DNA from: Nocardia araoensis NBRC 100135 | GTDB taxonomy: Bacteria > Actinomycetota > Actinomycetes > Mycobacteriales > Mycobacteriaceae | DNA length: 64,000 nt | Direction of reading: 5' to 3' | NCBI RefSeq assembly: GCF_000308435.1 | Contig: NZ_BAFR01000170.1 | Span: 23,583-87,582 of the forward strand | Part shown: piece by piece, positions 1 through 8,247 of the stretch | Layout: every line of letters starts with the position of its first letter | How positions within the stretch are numbered: position 1 is the stretch's first letter | Notes under the pieces: model-generated | The model's input: only the letters and a program-made list of their open reading frames with translations | The model's database searches: none | Told to the model about the DNA's origin: nothing | Position numbers and translations under genes: made by a program

Positions 1-70
1 CGTGGGGGTCGGCGATTCGGGTGGCGGCGGCCTGCGGGGCCGGTGCGGCGCCGCAGCACGGCTGGTTCAC
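1..70 (-). CDS. egtB: probable EgtB N-terminus, cut by the window edge
   Basis: Only the first 23 codons would lie in the window. A GTG at 70..68 overlaps the egtA stop (GTGA), a coupled arrangement typical of operons, and the frame stays open to the edge. The visible residues form a Cys/Ala/Pro-rich stretch that then reads ATRIADP. In ergothioneine clusters egtB (the iron-dependent sulfoxide synthase joining gamma-glutamylcysteine to hercynine) commonly follows egtA. The identity is inferred from position, not from any motif seen here. Confidence 0.4.
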   Translation of the reverse strand, partial: MNQPCCGAAPAPQAAATRIADPH

Positions 71-1389
71 GTGGCGACTCCAGGAAGCTCGGGGCTCGGG
101 GCGTGTTCGAGGCCGTCCTCGGTCGGGGTGCGTCCGCGGTGACATCGTTCGGCGGCGGACTCGACGGCGCGGGCGGCCTCGTCGCTCGCGGTGTGCTCGG
201 CCGCGAGGCGCAGCAGGGCGACCGCGCAGGCCCGGATGTCCGGATCGGCCAATCCGTACCGGGCGGCGTCGATCCAGCGACCGGCCAGCGGCGCCGCGAT
301 CGCACTCGCCTCCGCGACCACCGAAGGGCTGGACATGAGCGCGTCGAACACGTGCACGGGAACGGTCCACCCGTCGCCGGGCTGCGCGTCGATATAGCGG
401 ACCTCCAGGTGGCCGGATGCGCGCACCGGGGGGAACAGCGTGGTGAGGTGGTAGTCGAGATCGCCGGTATCGGGGCGGCGGCCCACCTCGTCGTCCAGCG
501 CGCCGGACAGCCAGTCGGCGAAGGTGGCTCCGGGCGGCGCGGACCATTCCGCTTCACCGTCGGGCCGCCGCACGCACAGCAGCGGCACGTCCAGCGCCCA
601 TCTGGCGTACGCGGCCACCGGGTCGCTCCAGTCCAGCACCGGCGGACGGGTGCGCGTGTTGTCCAACCGCAGCCAGGCCCGCATGCGCTGGGAAGCCCAC
701 GTTCCGGGCGGCGCGCCACGCAGGGCGGGTGAACAGGCGAAGGCGGCCAGCAGCGCCGGGCCGACGGCGTACAGGGCGGTCCACCGCGCGATGACGTCCG
801 CGCGATCGGCGCCCGCGTCGACGCTGACCTGAGTGGCCGCGGTATTGCACATCATCAGCTTGCCGAACGGCCCGATGCCGCCGAAGGAGCGCTCCATCGC
901 GCGATAGCGCGGCAGTTGAAGCAAGCGTTTGGGGCGGCGGTCCGCGTCGGCGGCGACGGAAACGGTGCGGATGGACCGGGATTCGAGAAGTTCCCGCAAC
1001 AGGCGGGCATCGTCGCGCAGCCGATCGCACAGCTGCGCGGCAGCGCCGTAGGGAGCGCTGGAGAGTTCGATCTGACCACCGGGTTCGAGGGTGACCCGGC
1101 TGCCCCCCGGCAGCGCGAGCGCCGGCGAATCAGGGGCGATGGACCGTGGTGCGTACGGTCCGAGAGCGTCCGCCAAGACGGACAGCTGCGGGCGCGGAGC
1201 GGCCGAGGGTCCCGACGCCGAACACTCACCGTGCACCGTGAGCCATTCGAGTTCGGCGCCGATCAGAGCGGGTGGTCCGAGCTTGAAGCAGACCCCGCCG
1301 ATATAGGCTTCCGCCGCCGCGCGGGAGGACAGTTCTCCCTGCTCGGTGGCACATCCGGCCGACTCAGGACTCTCGAGCGTGACCGCCAT
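67..1389 (-). CDS. egtA: glutamate-cysteine ligase EgtA, ergothioneine pathway
   Basis: A 440-residue ATP-dependent ligase that would join glutamate and cysteine into gamma-glutamylcysteine, the sulfur donor for ergothioneine. The GCS2-type glutamate-binding segment is seen near residues 43-50 (GAELEWL). Later segments such as MMCNTAATQVSVD and HLEVRYIDAQ match actinobacterial EgtA. The ATG at 1389 has a good ribosome site (GGAGG, about 1396-1400). The stop overlaps a downstream frame that may be egtB. It is transcribed away from the PLP enzyme at 1567, which could supply the lyase step. Cytoplasmic. Confidence 0.9.
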   Translation of the reverse strand: MAVTLESPESAGCATEQGELSSRAAAEAYIGGVCFKLGPPALIGAELEWLTVHGECSASGPSAAPRPQLSVLADALGPYAPRSIAPDSPALALPGGSRVTLEPGGQIELSSAPYGAAAQLCDRLRDDARLLRELLESRSIRTVSVAADADRRPKRLLQLPRYRAMERSFGGIGPFGKLMMCNTAATQVSVDAGADRADVIARWTALYAVGPALLAAFACSPALRGAPPGTWASQRMRAWLRLDNTRTRPPVLDWSDPVAAYARWALDVPLLCVRRPDGEAEWSAPPGATFADWLSGALDDEVGRRPDTGDLDYHLTTLFPPVRASGHLEVRYIDAQPGDGWTVPVHVFDALMSSPSVVAEASAIAAPLAGRWIDAARYGLADPDIRACAVALLRLAAEHTASDEAARAVESAAERCHRGRTPTEDGLEHAPSPELPGVAT

Positions 1390-1566
1390 GCCAACCTCCA
1401 GTGGGCCCCGGGGACGTTGTCCGCTGTTCTTCGGTTATCGCCATTCGGCGCGGTGATATTCCGCTCCCGAGCCGAAATTCGGCTGCGACGATCCATCCAG
1501 CGTAGCCACGCCGGCCGACAAGAAACCGACATGAAGCCGAACAATCGACCCGATAAGGTCGGCTCC

Positions 1567-2757
1567 ATGCTGGATGACGCGCGCGTACGAGCCGACACTC
1601 CCGGATGCGTGTCCGGGCCGGAACCCGGACCCGTTTTCCTCGACAGCGCCGGATCGTCGCTGCCGCCGCGGGTCGTCACCGACACGGTCGTCGCGCATCT
1701 GCTGCGTGAGGCGGAGATCGGGGGTTATCGCGCGGCGAACGAGCGCCTCGACGATCTCGCCGACGTCAAGACCGCGATCGGCGCGCTGATCAACGCCGAA
1801 CCCGAGAGCATCGCGCTCAGCGACAGCGCCACCCGGTCCTGGGCGGACTTCTTCTACTCGGTGCCGCTCGCGGAGGGCGACCGCATCCTGGTCTCCGAGG
1901 CGGACTACGCCAGCAATGCCATCGCCGCCCTGCAACGTGCCCGCGCCACGGGCGCCACGGTGGAGAGGATTCCCAGCGACGGCAGCGGGCAGATCGACCT
2001 CGACGCGCTGGAAGCGCTGGTCGACGAGCGGGTCAAGCTGGTCTCGGTGCTGCACGCGCCGACCAACGGCGGGCTGGTGAACCCCGCCGCCGAGGCGACC
2101 AGGATCGCGCACTCGGTCGGCGCGCTGGTGCTGCTCGACGCCTGTCAGTCCGCCGGGCAGCTGCCCCTGGACGTCGCCGAACTCGGCGTCGACGCCTTGT
2201 CGGCCACGGGTCGCAAGTGGCTGCGCGGTCCGCGCGGCACCGGGTTCCTGTATCTGCGGCCGGAGTTGGCGCGCTCGATGGAGCCGGGACGGCTCGACCT
2301 GCACAGCGCGGAATGGACCGGCCCGCACGACTACCGGCTCGCGCCGGACGCCAGTCGCTTCGAGTTCTGGGAATGCGACGTCGCTGCCCGCCTCGGCCTG
2401 GGCGCCGCCGTGCGATACCTGCTCGAACTGGGCCCGGAGGAGGTCTACGCCGCGATCGCCGCCCGCGCCGAGCACCTGCGCAAGGCGCTTCCGGAGATTC
2501 CCGGCGTCACCGTGCGCGATCTCGGCATCCGGCACAGCGGCATCGTGTCGTTCACCGTCGACGGCGTCGAGTCCGTCGAGGTGCGCGACCGGCTGCTGGC
2601 GCAGGACATCACGGTCACGGTCAGCCACGCCGGTTCGACGCTGCTCGACATGACCGGCCGCGGTCTGACCTCCGTGGTGCGCGCATCTCCGCACTGCTTC
2701 GTGGGATTCGACGAACTCGACCGCTTCGTCGCCGCGGTGGCGCGGCTGCGAGCCTGA
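1567..2757 (+). CDS. class V aminotransferase-fold PLP enzyme, possible EgtE
   Basis: A 396-residue PLP-dependent enzyme of the cysteine desulfurase/class V aminotransferase fold. Fold hallmarks are the start (VFLDSAGSSLPP), the cofactor Asp region (VLLDACQSAGQLPLD) and the Schiff-base lysine in SATGRKWLRGPRG (about residue 217). Divergence from egtA makes it a candidate hercynylcysteine sulfoxide lyase (EgtE), which has this fold, but it resembles general members of the family as much as mycobacterial EgtE. The ATG at 1567 is chosen; an in-frame ATG at 1531 is an alternative. It converges on the tetR at 2768. Confidence 0.8.
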   Translation: MLDDARVRADTPGCVSGPEPGPVFLDSAGSSLPPRVVTDTVVAHLLREAEIGGYRAANERLDDLADVKTAIGALINAEPESIALSDSATRSWADFFYSVPLAEGDRILVSEADYASNAIAALQRARATGATVERIPSDGSGQIDLDALEALVDERVKLVSVLHAPTNGGLVNPAAEATRIAHSVGALVLLDACQSAGQLPLDVAELGVDALSATGRKWLRGPRGTGFLYLRPELARSMEPGRLDLHSAEWTGPHDYRLAPDASRFEFWECDVAARLGLGAAVRYLLELGPEEVYAAIAARAEHLRKALPEIPGVTVRDLGIRHSGIVSFTVDGVESVEVRDRLLAQDITVTVSHAGSTLLDMTGRGLTSVVRASPHCFVGFDELDRFVAAVARLRA

Positions 2758-2767
2758 GCCGCGACGG

Positions 2768-3328
2768 TCAGGCCAGGTGCACGGCCAGTGCCCTGGCCAG
2801 CAGAGCCGCCGCGTCCGTTCCCGGGTCGACCAGGCGCAAGCTGCGGTTGGCCTGAGCGGTGGCGATGCCGTGCACATTCGTCCACAGGGCGATCGCGCGG
2901 TGACGCGGGTCTACCGCGCTCGATTCCGCCGCCGCGCCGACCAGCTCGGCGAATCGCGCGAACAGCGGCAGGCTGATCGACCGCAAATTCTCGCCGGACC
3001 CTTCGAGCAGGTCGTGCCGGAACATCAGGGTGAACATCTCCGGCCGCCGCGCGGCGAACTCGATGTACTGGACGCTCATCCGGGTCAGACGGTCGCGCGC
3101 GGCGCCGGCGTCCACCGCGGCGAACCGGTCCGCGAGGTCGGCGAAACCGCGCGCCGCGATGGCGGCCAGCAGTGCGCGGTGGGTCGGGAAATAGCGCCGG
3201 GGCGCACCGTGCGAGACGCCCGCGGCCCTGGTGATGACCCGTAGTCCCAGCCCGGCGGCGCCGACCTCTTCGAGCAGATCGACGCCGACGTCGACCAGTC
3301 GATCTCGCAGCGACTCGCTCTCGGTCAT
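2768..3328 (-). CDS. TetR-family repressor
   Basis: A 186-residue regulator. The N-terminal helix-turn-helix is recognisable (about residues 8-52: LLEEVGAAGLGLRVITRAAGVSHGAP, broken here as two helices, then RRYFPTHRALL), followed by a helical ligand domain of TetR_C type. The ATG at 3328 is preferred over an upstream in-frame start at 3403 because the latter would lie inside the operator array. It is divergent from the acyltransferase gene at 3432. Three copies of one palindrome lie between the two genes, so it probably represses both. The ligand may be a lipid or acyl compound, judged only from the neighbour. Confidence 0.85.
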   Translation of the reverse strand: MTESESLRDRLVDVGVDLLEEVGAAGLGLRVITRAAGVSHGAPRRYFPTHRALLAAIAARGFADLADRFAAVDAGAARDRLTRMSVQYIEFAARRPEMFTLMFRHDLLEGSGENLRSISLPLFARFAELVGAAAESSAVDPRHRAIALWTNVHGIATAQANRSLRLVDPGTDAAALLARALAVHLA

Positions 3329-3410
3329 GTGGACATTGTCTACGCCCACAGGCACGGGATCGCACGCCGGGCGTAGACAATGTCTACGCAATCGAGTAGA
3401 CAATGTCTAC
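3329..3410. promoter_or_regulatory. three-copy TetR operator array
   Basis: Two identical 15-bp sites GTAGACAATGTCTAC lie at 3373-3387 and 3396-3410, and a near copy GTGGACATTGTCTAC at 3329-3343. Arms are palindromic around one central base. Spacings of 44 and 23 bp place the sites on similar faces of the helix. The array fills the gap between the divergent tetR and acyltransferase genes. Confidence 0.8.
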
Positions 3411-3431
3411 GCTCACTCTCCGGGAGGTCTC

Positions 3432-4103
3432 GTGTGGTACTCGCTGTTCAAGTACGTTCTGCTGGGTCCGCTGCTGCGACTGTTGGGCAGGCCCACGGTC
3501 GAAGGACTGGACAACATTCCGCGCACCGGACCGGTGATCATCGCCGCCAACCATCTCGCGGTGATCGACTCGCTCTACCTCGCCCTGGTCGTGCCCCGGC
3601 GGGTGACGTTCCTGGCGAAACAGGAGTACTTCACCGGAAAGGGCTTGCGTGGCCGGATCAATCGTTGGTTCTACTCGGTCTCCGGGCAGGTGCCGGTGGA
3701 CCGGACCGGCGGTGACGCGGCCGCGGCGGCGCTGGCCGCCGCCACCCGCATCCTGGCGGACGGCGGGGTCTGGGCGATCCATCCCGAGGGCACCCGTTCC
3801 CCGGACGGGCGGATCTATCGCGGCCGCACCGGCACGCTGCGGGTCGCCATGGCCACCGGCGCGCCGGTCGTTCCGGTGACCCTCTCCGGCACCGATCGGG
3901 TGAACCCGCGCGGCAGCCGTCTGCTGCGTTTCGGCAAGGTGCGCATCGCGTTCGGCGCGCCGCGTCGCTATCCGCCCGCCGAACAGCGCCATCTGGTGCG
4001 CACCGCCACCGACGAGTTGATGCGCGAACTGGCCGCCCGCTCCGGCCGCTGCTACGTCGATAGTTACGCCGCAACCTTTCCGACCGCCGTTTCACGCCCC
4101 TGA
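3432..4103 (+). CDS. PlsC-type 1-acylglycerol-3-phosphate acyltransferase
   Basis: A 223-residue membrane-associated acyltransferase that would transfer an acyl chain to a lysophospholipid or related acceptor. The two family signatures are present: the catalytic NHLAVIDS (NHX4D form, about residue 38) and the acceptor-binding HPEGTRS (about residue 117). A hydrophobic N-terminus could anchor it to the membrane. The GTG at 3432 is chosen for its ribosome site (GGGAGG at 3422) and because it lies just past the operators; the open frame further upstream runs through them. It is controlled, by position, by the divergent TetR. Confidence 0.87.
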   Translation: MWYSLFKYVLLGPLLRLLGRPTVEGLDNIPRTGPVIIAANHLAVIDSLYLALVVPRRVTFLAKQEYFTGKGLRGRINRWFYSVSGQVPVDRTGGDAAAAALAAATRILADGGVWAIHPEGTRSPDGRIYRGRTGTLRVAMATGAPVVPVTLSGTDRVNPRGSRLLRFGKVRIAFGAPRRYPPAEQRHLVRTATDELMRELAARSGRCYVDSYAATFPTAVSRP

Positions 4104-4202
4104 CCTGCGCCCCTGGTAATGGGGTTAACGGTGGGCCACTATGGCGTGATAGTTGGGGGAGGCCGGTTCCCGGCAACGGTTGGTGATGGAGGAGTTGGGA
4201 CT

Positions 4203-5855
4203 TTGAGCAGATTCACCGACGAGATGTATGCGACCGCGCAGACCTCCGAGCGCGGACTGGTGACCGGCGAGCCCGGCGCCCCGCTGCGGCGCACCTGGCC
4301 CGAGATCCACCGGCTCGCCCGGCGCATGGCGGGCGGGTTGGCCGAAGCGGGCATCGGACACGGCGACGCGGTCGGCGTGCTCGCGGGCATGCCGGCCGAC
4401 ATCGCTCCGGCCTGCCAGGCCGTCTGGATGCGCGGCGCGTCGATCACCATGCTGCACCAGCCGACCCCACGCACCGATCTGGTGGTCTGGGCGCGCGACA
4501 CCGAAACCGTGCTGACCATGATCCGGGCGCGCGCGGTCGTGCTCGGCGCGCCGTTCGAGGCCGCTGAGCCGCTGTTGCGCGAACGCGGCATCACGGTCGT
4601 GCGCATCGACCAGCTGCCCGACGGCCCAGATATCGATCCGGTGCCCACCTCGGAGGGCGATATCGCGTTGCAGCAGTTGACTTCCGGCTCGACCGGTTCA
4701 CCCAAGGCGGTGCGGATCACGCACGAGAACTTCTTCGTCAACGCCTACGCCATGTTCGACCGGGTGAAGTTCCAGCTCGACGACGACGTGATGGTGAGCT
4801 GGCTGCCCCTGTTCCACGACATGGGCATGGTCGGATTCCTCAGCGTTCCCATGCAATTCGGCGCCGAAGTGGTGTGCGTGACGCCGCTGGACTTCCTCAC
4901 CAGGCCACTGCTATGGGCGGAGCTGATCAGCAAATACCGCGGAACTGTCACCGCCGCACCGAATTTCGCCTATTCGCTGCTGGCCAGGCGGCTGCGGCAG
5001 GCCGACGACGGCGCTTTCGATCTCAGCAGCGTGCGGTACATGTGGAACGGCGCCGAACCGGTGGACCCGGACACCATGGAGGTCCTGGCCGAGGCCGGGA
5101 AACGCTTCGGACTCAACCCGATGGCGCTCACTCCGGTCTACGGCATGGCCGAGACCACGCTCGCCGTGTCGATCCCCGACCCCGGGCACGGACAGGTGCT
5201 CGACGTGATCGACGCCGATCTGCTCGAGGCGATCGGCAAGGCGGTGCCCGTGCCGGAGGAGCACGGCCAACCGGCCAACATCCGGCGCTTGCCCACCCTC
5301 GGCTACCTGGTCGACAACCTGGAGGGCCGGATCGTCGACAGCGAGCGTCAGCCGTTGCCCGCCCGTTCGGTCGGCGTGATCGAATTGCGCGGTCCCGCCG
5401 TGACTTCCGGGTATGTGACGGTGGACGGCTTCCAATCGGCCCAGGACGACGAGGGCTGGCTGGACACCGGCGACATCGGCTACTTCACCGACGAGGGACT
5501 GATCGTGGTGTGCGGCCGGATCAAAGACGTGATCATCATGGGCGGCCGCAACATCTACCCCACCGACATCGAGCGCGCCGCGGCCAGGGTGGCGGGCGTC
5601 CGTGCCGGCAACGCGGTGGCGGTGCGCTTGGACGCGGGTCAGAAGCGGGAGAGTTTCGCCGTGGTGGTGGAGAGCGGCAGCCACCAGGATCCCGAAGAGG
5701 TCAAGCGCATCGAGCGCGAGATCGTGCACGCGGTGTTCGCCGAGGTCGGCGCGCGGCCGCGCACCGTCACCGTGCTCGGTCCTGGAGCGCTGCCGAAGAC
5801 GTCCTCCGGCAAATTGCGCAGGGCCGCGACCGCGATGCATCTGCCGCGCGGGTAG
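4203..5855 (+). CDS. fatty acyl-AMP ligase (Pks16/FadD type)
   Basis: A 550-residue adenylate-forming enzyme that would activate a fatty acid as acyl-AMP. The P-loop-like signature TSGSTGSPKAV is at about residues 160-170. The segment VSWLPLFHDMGMVGF is typical of fatty acyl-AMP ligases. YGMAETTLAVS, WLDTGDIGY and the C-terminal lysine motif PKTSSGKLRR complete the fold. Sequence and position close to pth-rplY match M. tuberculosis Rv1013 (annotated pks16 although it is not a polyketide synthase). The TTG at 4203 is chosen for its ribosome site (GGAGGAG at 4188-4194). It ends convergent to marR. Confidence 0.87.
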   Translation: MSRFTDEMYATAQTSERGLVTGEPGAPLRRTWPEIHRLARRMAGGLAEAGIGHGDAVGVLAGMPADIAPACQAVWMRGASITMLHQPTPRTDLVVWARDTETVLTMIRARAVVLGAPFEAAEPLLRERGITVVRIDQLPDGPDIDPVPTSEGDIALQQLTSGSTGSPKAVRITHENFFVNAYAMFDRVKFQLDDDVMVSWLPLFHDMGMVGFLSVPMQFGAEVVCVTPLDFLTRPLLWAELISKYRGTVTAAPNFAYSLLARRLRQADDGAFDLSSVRYMWNGAEPVDPDTMEVLAEAGKRFGLNPMALTPVYGMAETTLAVSIPDPGHGQVLDVIDADLLEAIGKAVPVPEEHGQPANIRRLPTLGYLVDNLEGRIVDSERQPLPARSVGVIELRGPAVTSGYVTVDGFQSAQDDEGWLDTGDIGYFTDEGLIVVCGRIKDVIIMGGRNIYPTDIERAAARVAGVRAGNAVAVRLDAGQKRESFAVVVESGSHQDPEEVKRIEREIVHAVFAEVGARPRTVTVLGPGALPKTSSGKLRRAATAMHLPRG

Positions 5856-5891
5856 GCCGCCCGTCGGGAGCGCCGGTCGCCGAACGGCTTG

Positions 5892-6359
5892 TCAGCGGTG
5901 GCCACGACGATCGGCGCGACGTCCGACGGCTTGGACCGCCGGGAACTGCTCGGCGAAACCGCGCAGTAGTTCGAGCGCGCCGGTCATGGGTTTGCCGACC
6001 GTCAGCTCATCGATTGTTCGGTACAACCGCTCTTCGACGTCGGCCACCTGGGAAGCGAGTTGCTCTCCGGCCGGGGTCAGCGAGAGCATGATCCGCCGGC
6101 GATCGTCCGTCGCAGACTCTCGCTGGATGAGTTCCATGGCGACGAGGCGATCGACCAGCCTACTGGGACTCCCCCCGGTTTCGCAGACCAGAAGCTCCCC
6201 GAGTCCGGCGAGCGTCAGGGGTTGATAGTCGGCCAGCACCCGCAGGACCTCGGCCTGGGAAGGAGTCAGCCCCAACGGCCGCAGTTCGGCCGCGAGCATT
6301 CGATTACCTTCCCGCTGGACAGCCAACACGAGGTAGCGCAACTCTTCGGCAGGCCGCAT
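5892..6359 (-). CDS. MarR-family regulator
   Basis: A 155-residue winged-helix regulator. The family pattern is clear: AEVLRVLADYQPLTLAGLGELL, split across the recognition region, then SRLVDRLVAMELIQR and the wing DDRRRIMLSLTPAG. The ATG at 6359 is used. It is in tandem behind the alpha/beta hydrolase. A palindrome upstream of it (6394-6420) shares the CGTGTAATC core with a larger palindrome upstream of the hydrolase, so it probably autoregulates and controls the hydrolase. Binding of small aromatic or phenolic ligands is common in the family; nothing here fixes the ligand. Confidence 0.85.
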   Translation of the reverse strand: MRPAEELRYLVLAVQREGNRMLAAELRPLGLTPSQAEVLRVLADYQPLTLAGLGELLVCETGGSPSRLVDRLVAMELIQRESATDDRRRIMLSLTPAGEQLASQVADVEERLYRTIDELTVGKPMTGALELLRGFAEQFPAVQAVGRRADRRGHR

Positions 6360-6393
6360 CGAAAGGCCTCCTCACCACGTGACTCATGTATTG

Positions 6394-6420
6394 ATGCCGT
6401 GTAATCAGATCACACGGCAT
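6394..6420. promoter_or_regulatory. MarR operator, site 1
   Basis: Perfect inverted repeat ATGCCGTGT / ACACGGCAT with a 9-bp spacer, 35 bp upstream of the marR start. The inner half GTGTAATC is also found in the palindrome at 7271-7304. Confidence 0.65.
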
Positions 6421-6519
6421 TCAGCGGATGCGACCGGCCCCGACGCCGGGTGACACCGGCCGACAGTCCGGGTAGTGCGGCGGTTGCGGCACTACCCGTC
6501 GCCGGATCCGCCTGCTGAC

Positions 6520-7266
6520 TCATGCGGGTGTGAGACTCGGCCGGGTCAGGCCGACCTCCTGGAGGAACTTCTCGACCGTCTGCGCATAGGTTCGCGGATG
6601 AGTGAAGCGGAACATGTGTCCGGTGCGGTCCAAGACGACCTCGCGGGCGTCCGGGATTCCTTCGCGCAGAACCGTTGCGGCTTCCGGACCGATCAGCACA
6701 TCGTGCGAAGGCGTCAAGATCAGCGTCGGCACCTGCACCCCACCGAGGCGAGCGGTGTAATCGGCGTTCAGTGCGGCGACCGCACGCGCGCCGAACGACG
6801 ATGCGGGCGTGTTCTCCAAGAAAAGCTGGCGACTACGACTTTCACCCCAGGGAGCCTGACCTTCCTTGTCATGCGGCGAAGCCAGATTGTGAGCGTGGGC
6901 GCGAAGCGCCACCTGTCGGTAGAGGGGGCCGCGCATCTTTCCCATCACACGCATGGCCGCCTTCAGCACCGGCGAGGAAATCGGATCGGCCGCGAATCCA
7001 CCCGAGAGGACCAGGCCCCGCAGACCCGAGGGGCGGCGCACCGCGAGCGCCAGGGCGACATTGGCCCCGAAAGAGTCGCCGACCAGGACGTACTCATCCA
7101 GATCAGCCACTTCGGCGGCGACCGCATCGGCATAGGTTTCCATGTCCGCCACGGCTTCGGGCAGTCGCATCGTACGCATCGGCCTACCGGCCAGCGGGAC
7201 GAGCTGTCGGAGGTCCCAGGGAGCACCGGAGAAACAAGGGACAAAGACAAGCGTTGGATTGGTCAT
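6520..7266 (-). CDS. alpha/beta-hydrolase, MarR-controlled
   Basis: A 248-residue hydrolase of the alpha/beta fold. The nucleophile elbow is GDSFG (about residues 63-67), the acid is probably in TPSHDVLIG and the histidine in DRTGHMFRF, in the usual order. There is no signal peptide, so it is cytoplasmic. Substrate unknown; an ester or lactone is typical. The ATG at 7266 lies only 4 bp from a 34-bp palindrome, leaving little room for a leader, so repression would be direct. It is transcribed toward marR, 160 bp away. Confidence 0.82.
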   Translation of the reverse strand: MTNPTLVFVPCFSGAPWDLRQLVPLAGRPMRTMRLPEAVADMETYADAVAAEVADLDEYVLVGDSFGANVALALAVRRPSGLRGLVLSGGFAADPISSPVLKAAMRVMGKMRGPLYRQVALRAHAHNLASPHDKEGQAPWGESRSRQLFLENTPASSFGARAVAALNADYTARLGGVQVPTLILTPSHDVLIGPEAATVLREGIPDAREVVLDRTGHMFRFTHPRTYAQTVEKFLQEVGLTRPSLTPA

Positions 7267-7270
7267 GTCA

Positions 7271-7304
7271 TTAGATTACACGACATACGTGTCGTGTAAT
7301 CTAA
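7271..7304. promoter_or_regulatory. 34-bp palindromic operator
   Basis: Perfect inverted repeat: 15-bp arms TTAGATTACACGACA / TGTCGTGTAATCTAA around TACG, directly upstream of the hydrolase start. A partial copy, GATGACACGACATACG, lies at 7354-7369, matching 7274-7289 at 15 of 16 positions. Confidence 0.75.
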
Positions 7305-7659
7305 TTTGTGAGCGGCGTCACCTGCCGTGCGACAAATAAATGTCAGGACATTTGATGACACGACATACGAAAGGGCATGCGCGTCCCCGATCGGATGCGG
7401 CGGACGCCATCGGGTGCGATGGATGCTTCGTGGTCTGCCGTGAAACCGGAAAGGCCCGCTCAGCGGCCGCTCGCTGTGACCGACGCAGCCGTCGGCGTCC
7501 TGAAAGCTGGATCATCGCGAATACTCGCGGCCTTCGTCGCGCCGAGACCGCAAGGAAGCCCGCGAGCCGAGAACGCCGCAGGACGATCGCTTCCCTGTGG
7601 CGATCGTGCGGCCGAGCTCTGCCGAATGTCGCCCCGGTGCGTGCGGGAGCGCTTGTGGC
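7305..7659. other. intergenic region without a supported gene
   Basis: It contains the operator half copy at 7354-7369. Open frames here have no recognisable product or ribosome site and run antisense into pth. Confidence 0.5.
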
Positions 7660-8247
7660 TCAGTGCAATTGGTTCTGCGCGGTCTCCAGACCCACGCGCA
7701 GCAGCAGTTCCACCGCGTCGGCGGCCTGCTCGACGATCACCGGAACCTCTTTGCGTTCCGGCGCCGAGAACGGCTTCAGCACGTAATCGGCCGGATCCTG
7801 GCGGCCGGGCGGACGGCCGATGCCGATGCGGGTGCGCAAGTAGTCCTTGGTGGTCAGGGCGCTGGAGACGGAGCGGAGACCGTTGTGCCCGCCTTCGCCG
7901 CCGCCGCGCTTGAGCCGGATCGCGCCGAACGGCAGGTCGAGTTCGTCGTGCACGACGATCACCTCGGTCGGCGGCACGGAGAAGAATTTCGCCAAGGCGG
8001 CGACCGGTCTGCCGGACAGGTTCATGAACGAGCGCGGCTTGGCGATCAGCACCTGGCGTCCGTCCAGCCGCGCCTGCAGCAGGTCGGCGCCGGACTTCTT
8101 GTGCACACCGAAACGGCCGCCGACGCGCTCGGCGAGCACGTCGGCGACCAGGAAACCGACATTGTGCCGGGTGCGCTCGTATTCGGGACCTGGATTGCCC
8201 AGTCCGACGACGAGCGCGGGCCCGGCGGACGATTCGGTACTACTCAG
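7660..8247 (-). CDS. pth: peptidyl-tRNA hydrolase
   Basis: The enzyme recycles peptidyl-tRNA dropped from ribosomes. The conserved N-terminus VVGLGNPGPEYERTRHN is encoded upstream of the first GTG in this frame (8139), and includes the catalytic His of the family (RHNVG). Further signatures are KPRSFMNLSG, VVHDELDLPFG and GGGEGGHNGLRS. No ATG, GTG or TTG precedes the conserved part in frame; the best start is CTG at 8247, which overlaps the rplY stop and gives 195 residues, the usual length. pth following rplY is the standard actinobacterial order and suggests translational coupling. Confidence 0.9.
   Translation of the reverse strand: MSSTESSAGPALVVGLGNPGPEYERTRHNVGFLVADVLAERVGGRFGVHKKSGADLLQARLDGRQVLIAKPRSFMNLSGRPVAALAKFFSVPPTEVIVVHDELDLPFGAIRLKRGGGEGGHNGLRSVSSALTTKDYLRTRIGIGRPPGRQDPADYVLKPFSAPERKEVPVIVEQAADAVELLLRVGLETAQNQLH

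Noticed and set aside
916..1566. Long in-frame extension of the class V aminotransferase over egtA
   Set aside because: It is antisense to egtA and its composition is that of a shadow frame; the PLP fold begins after 1567.
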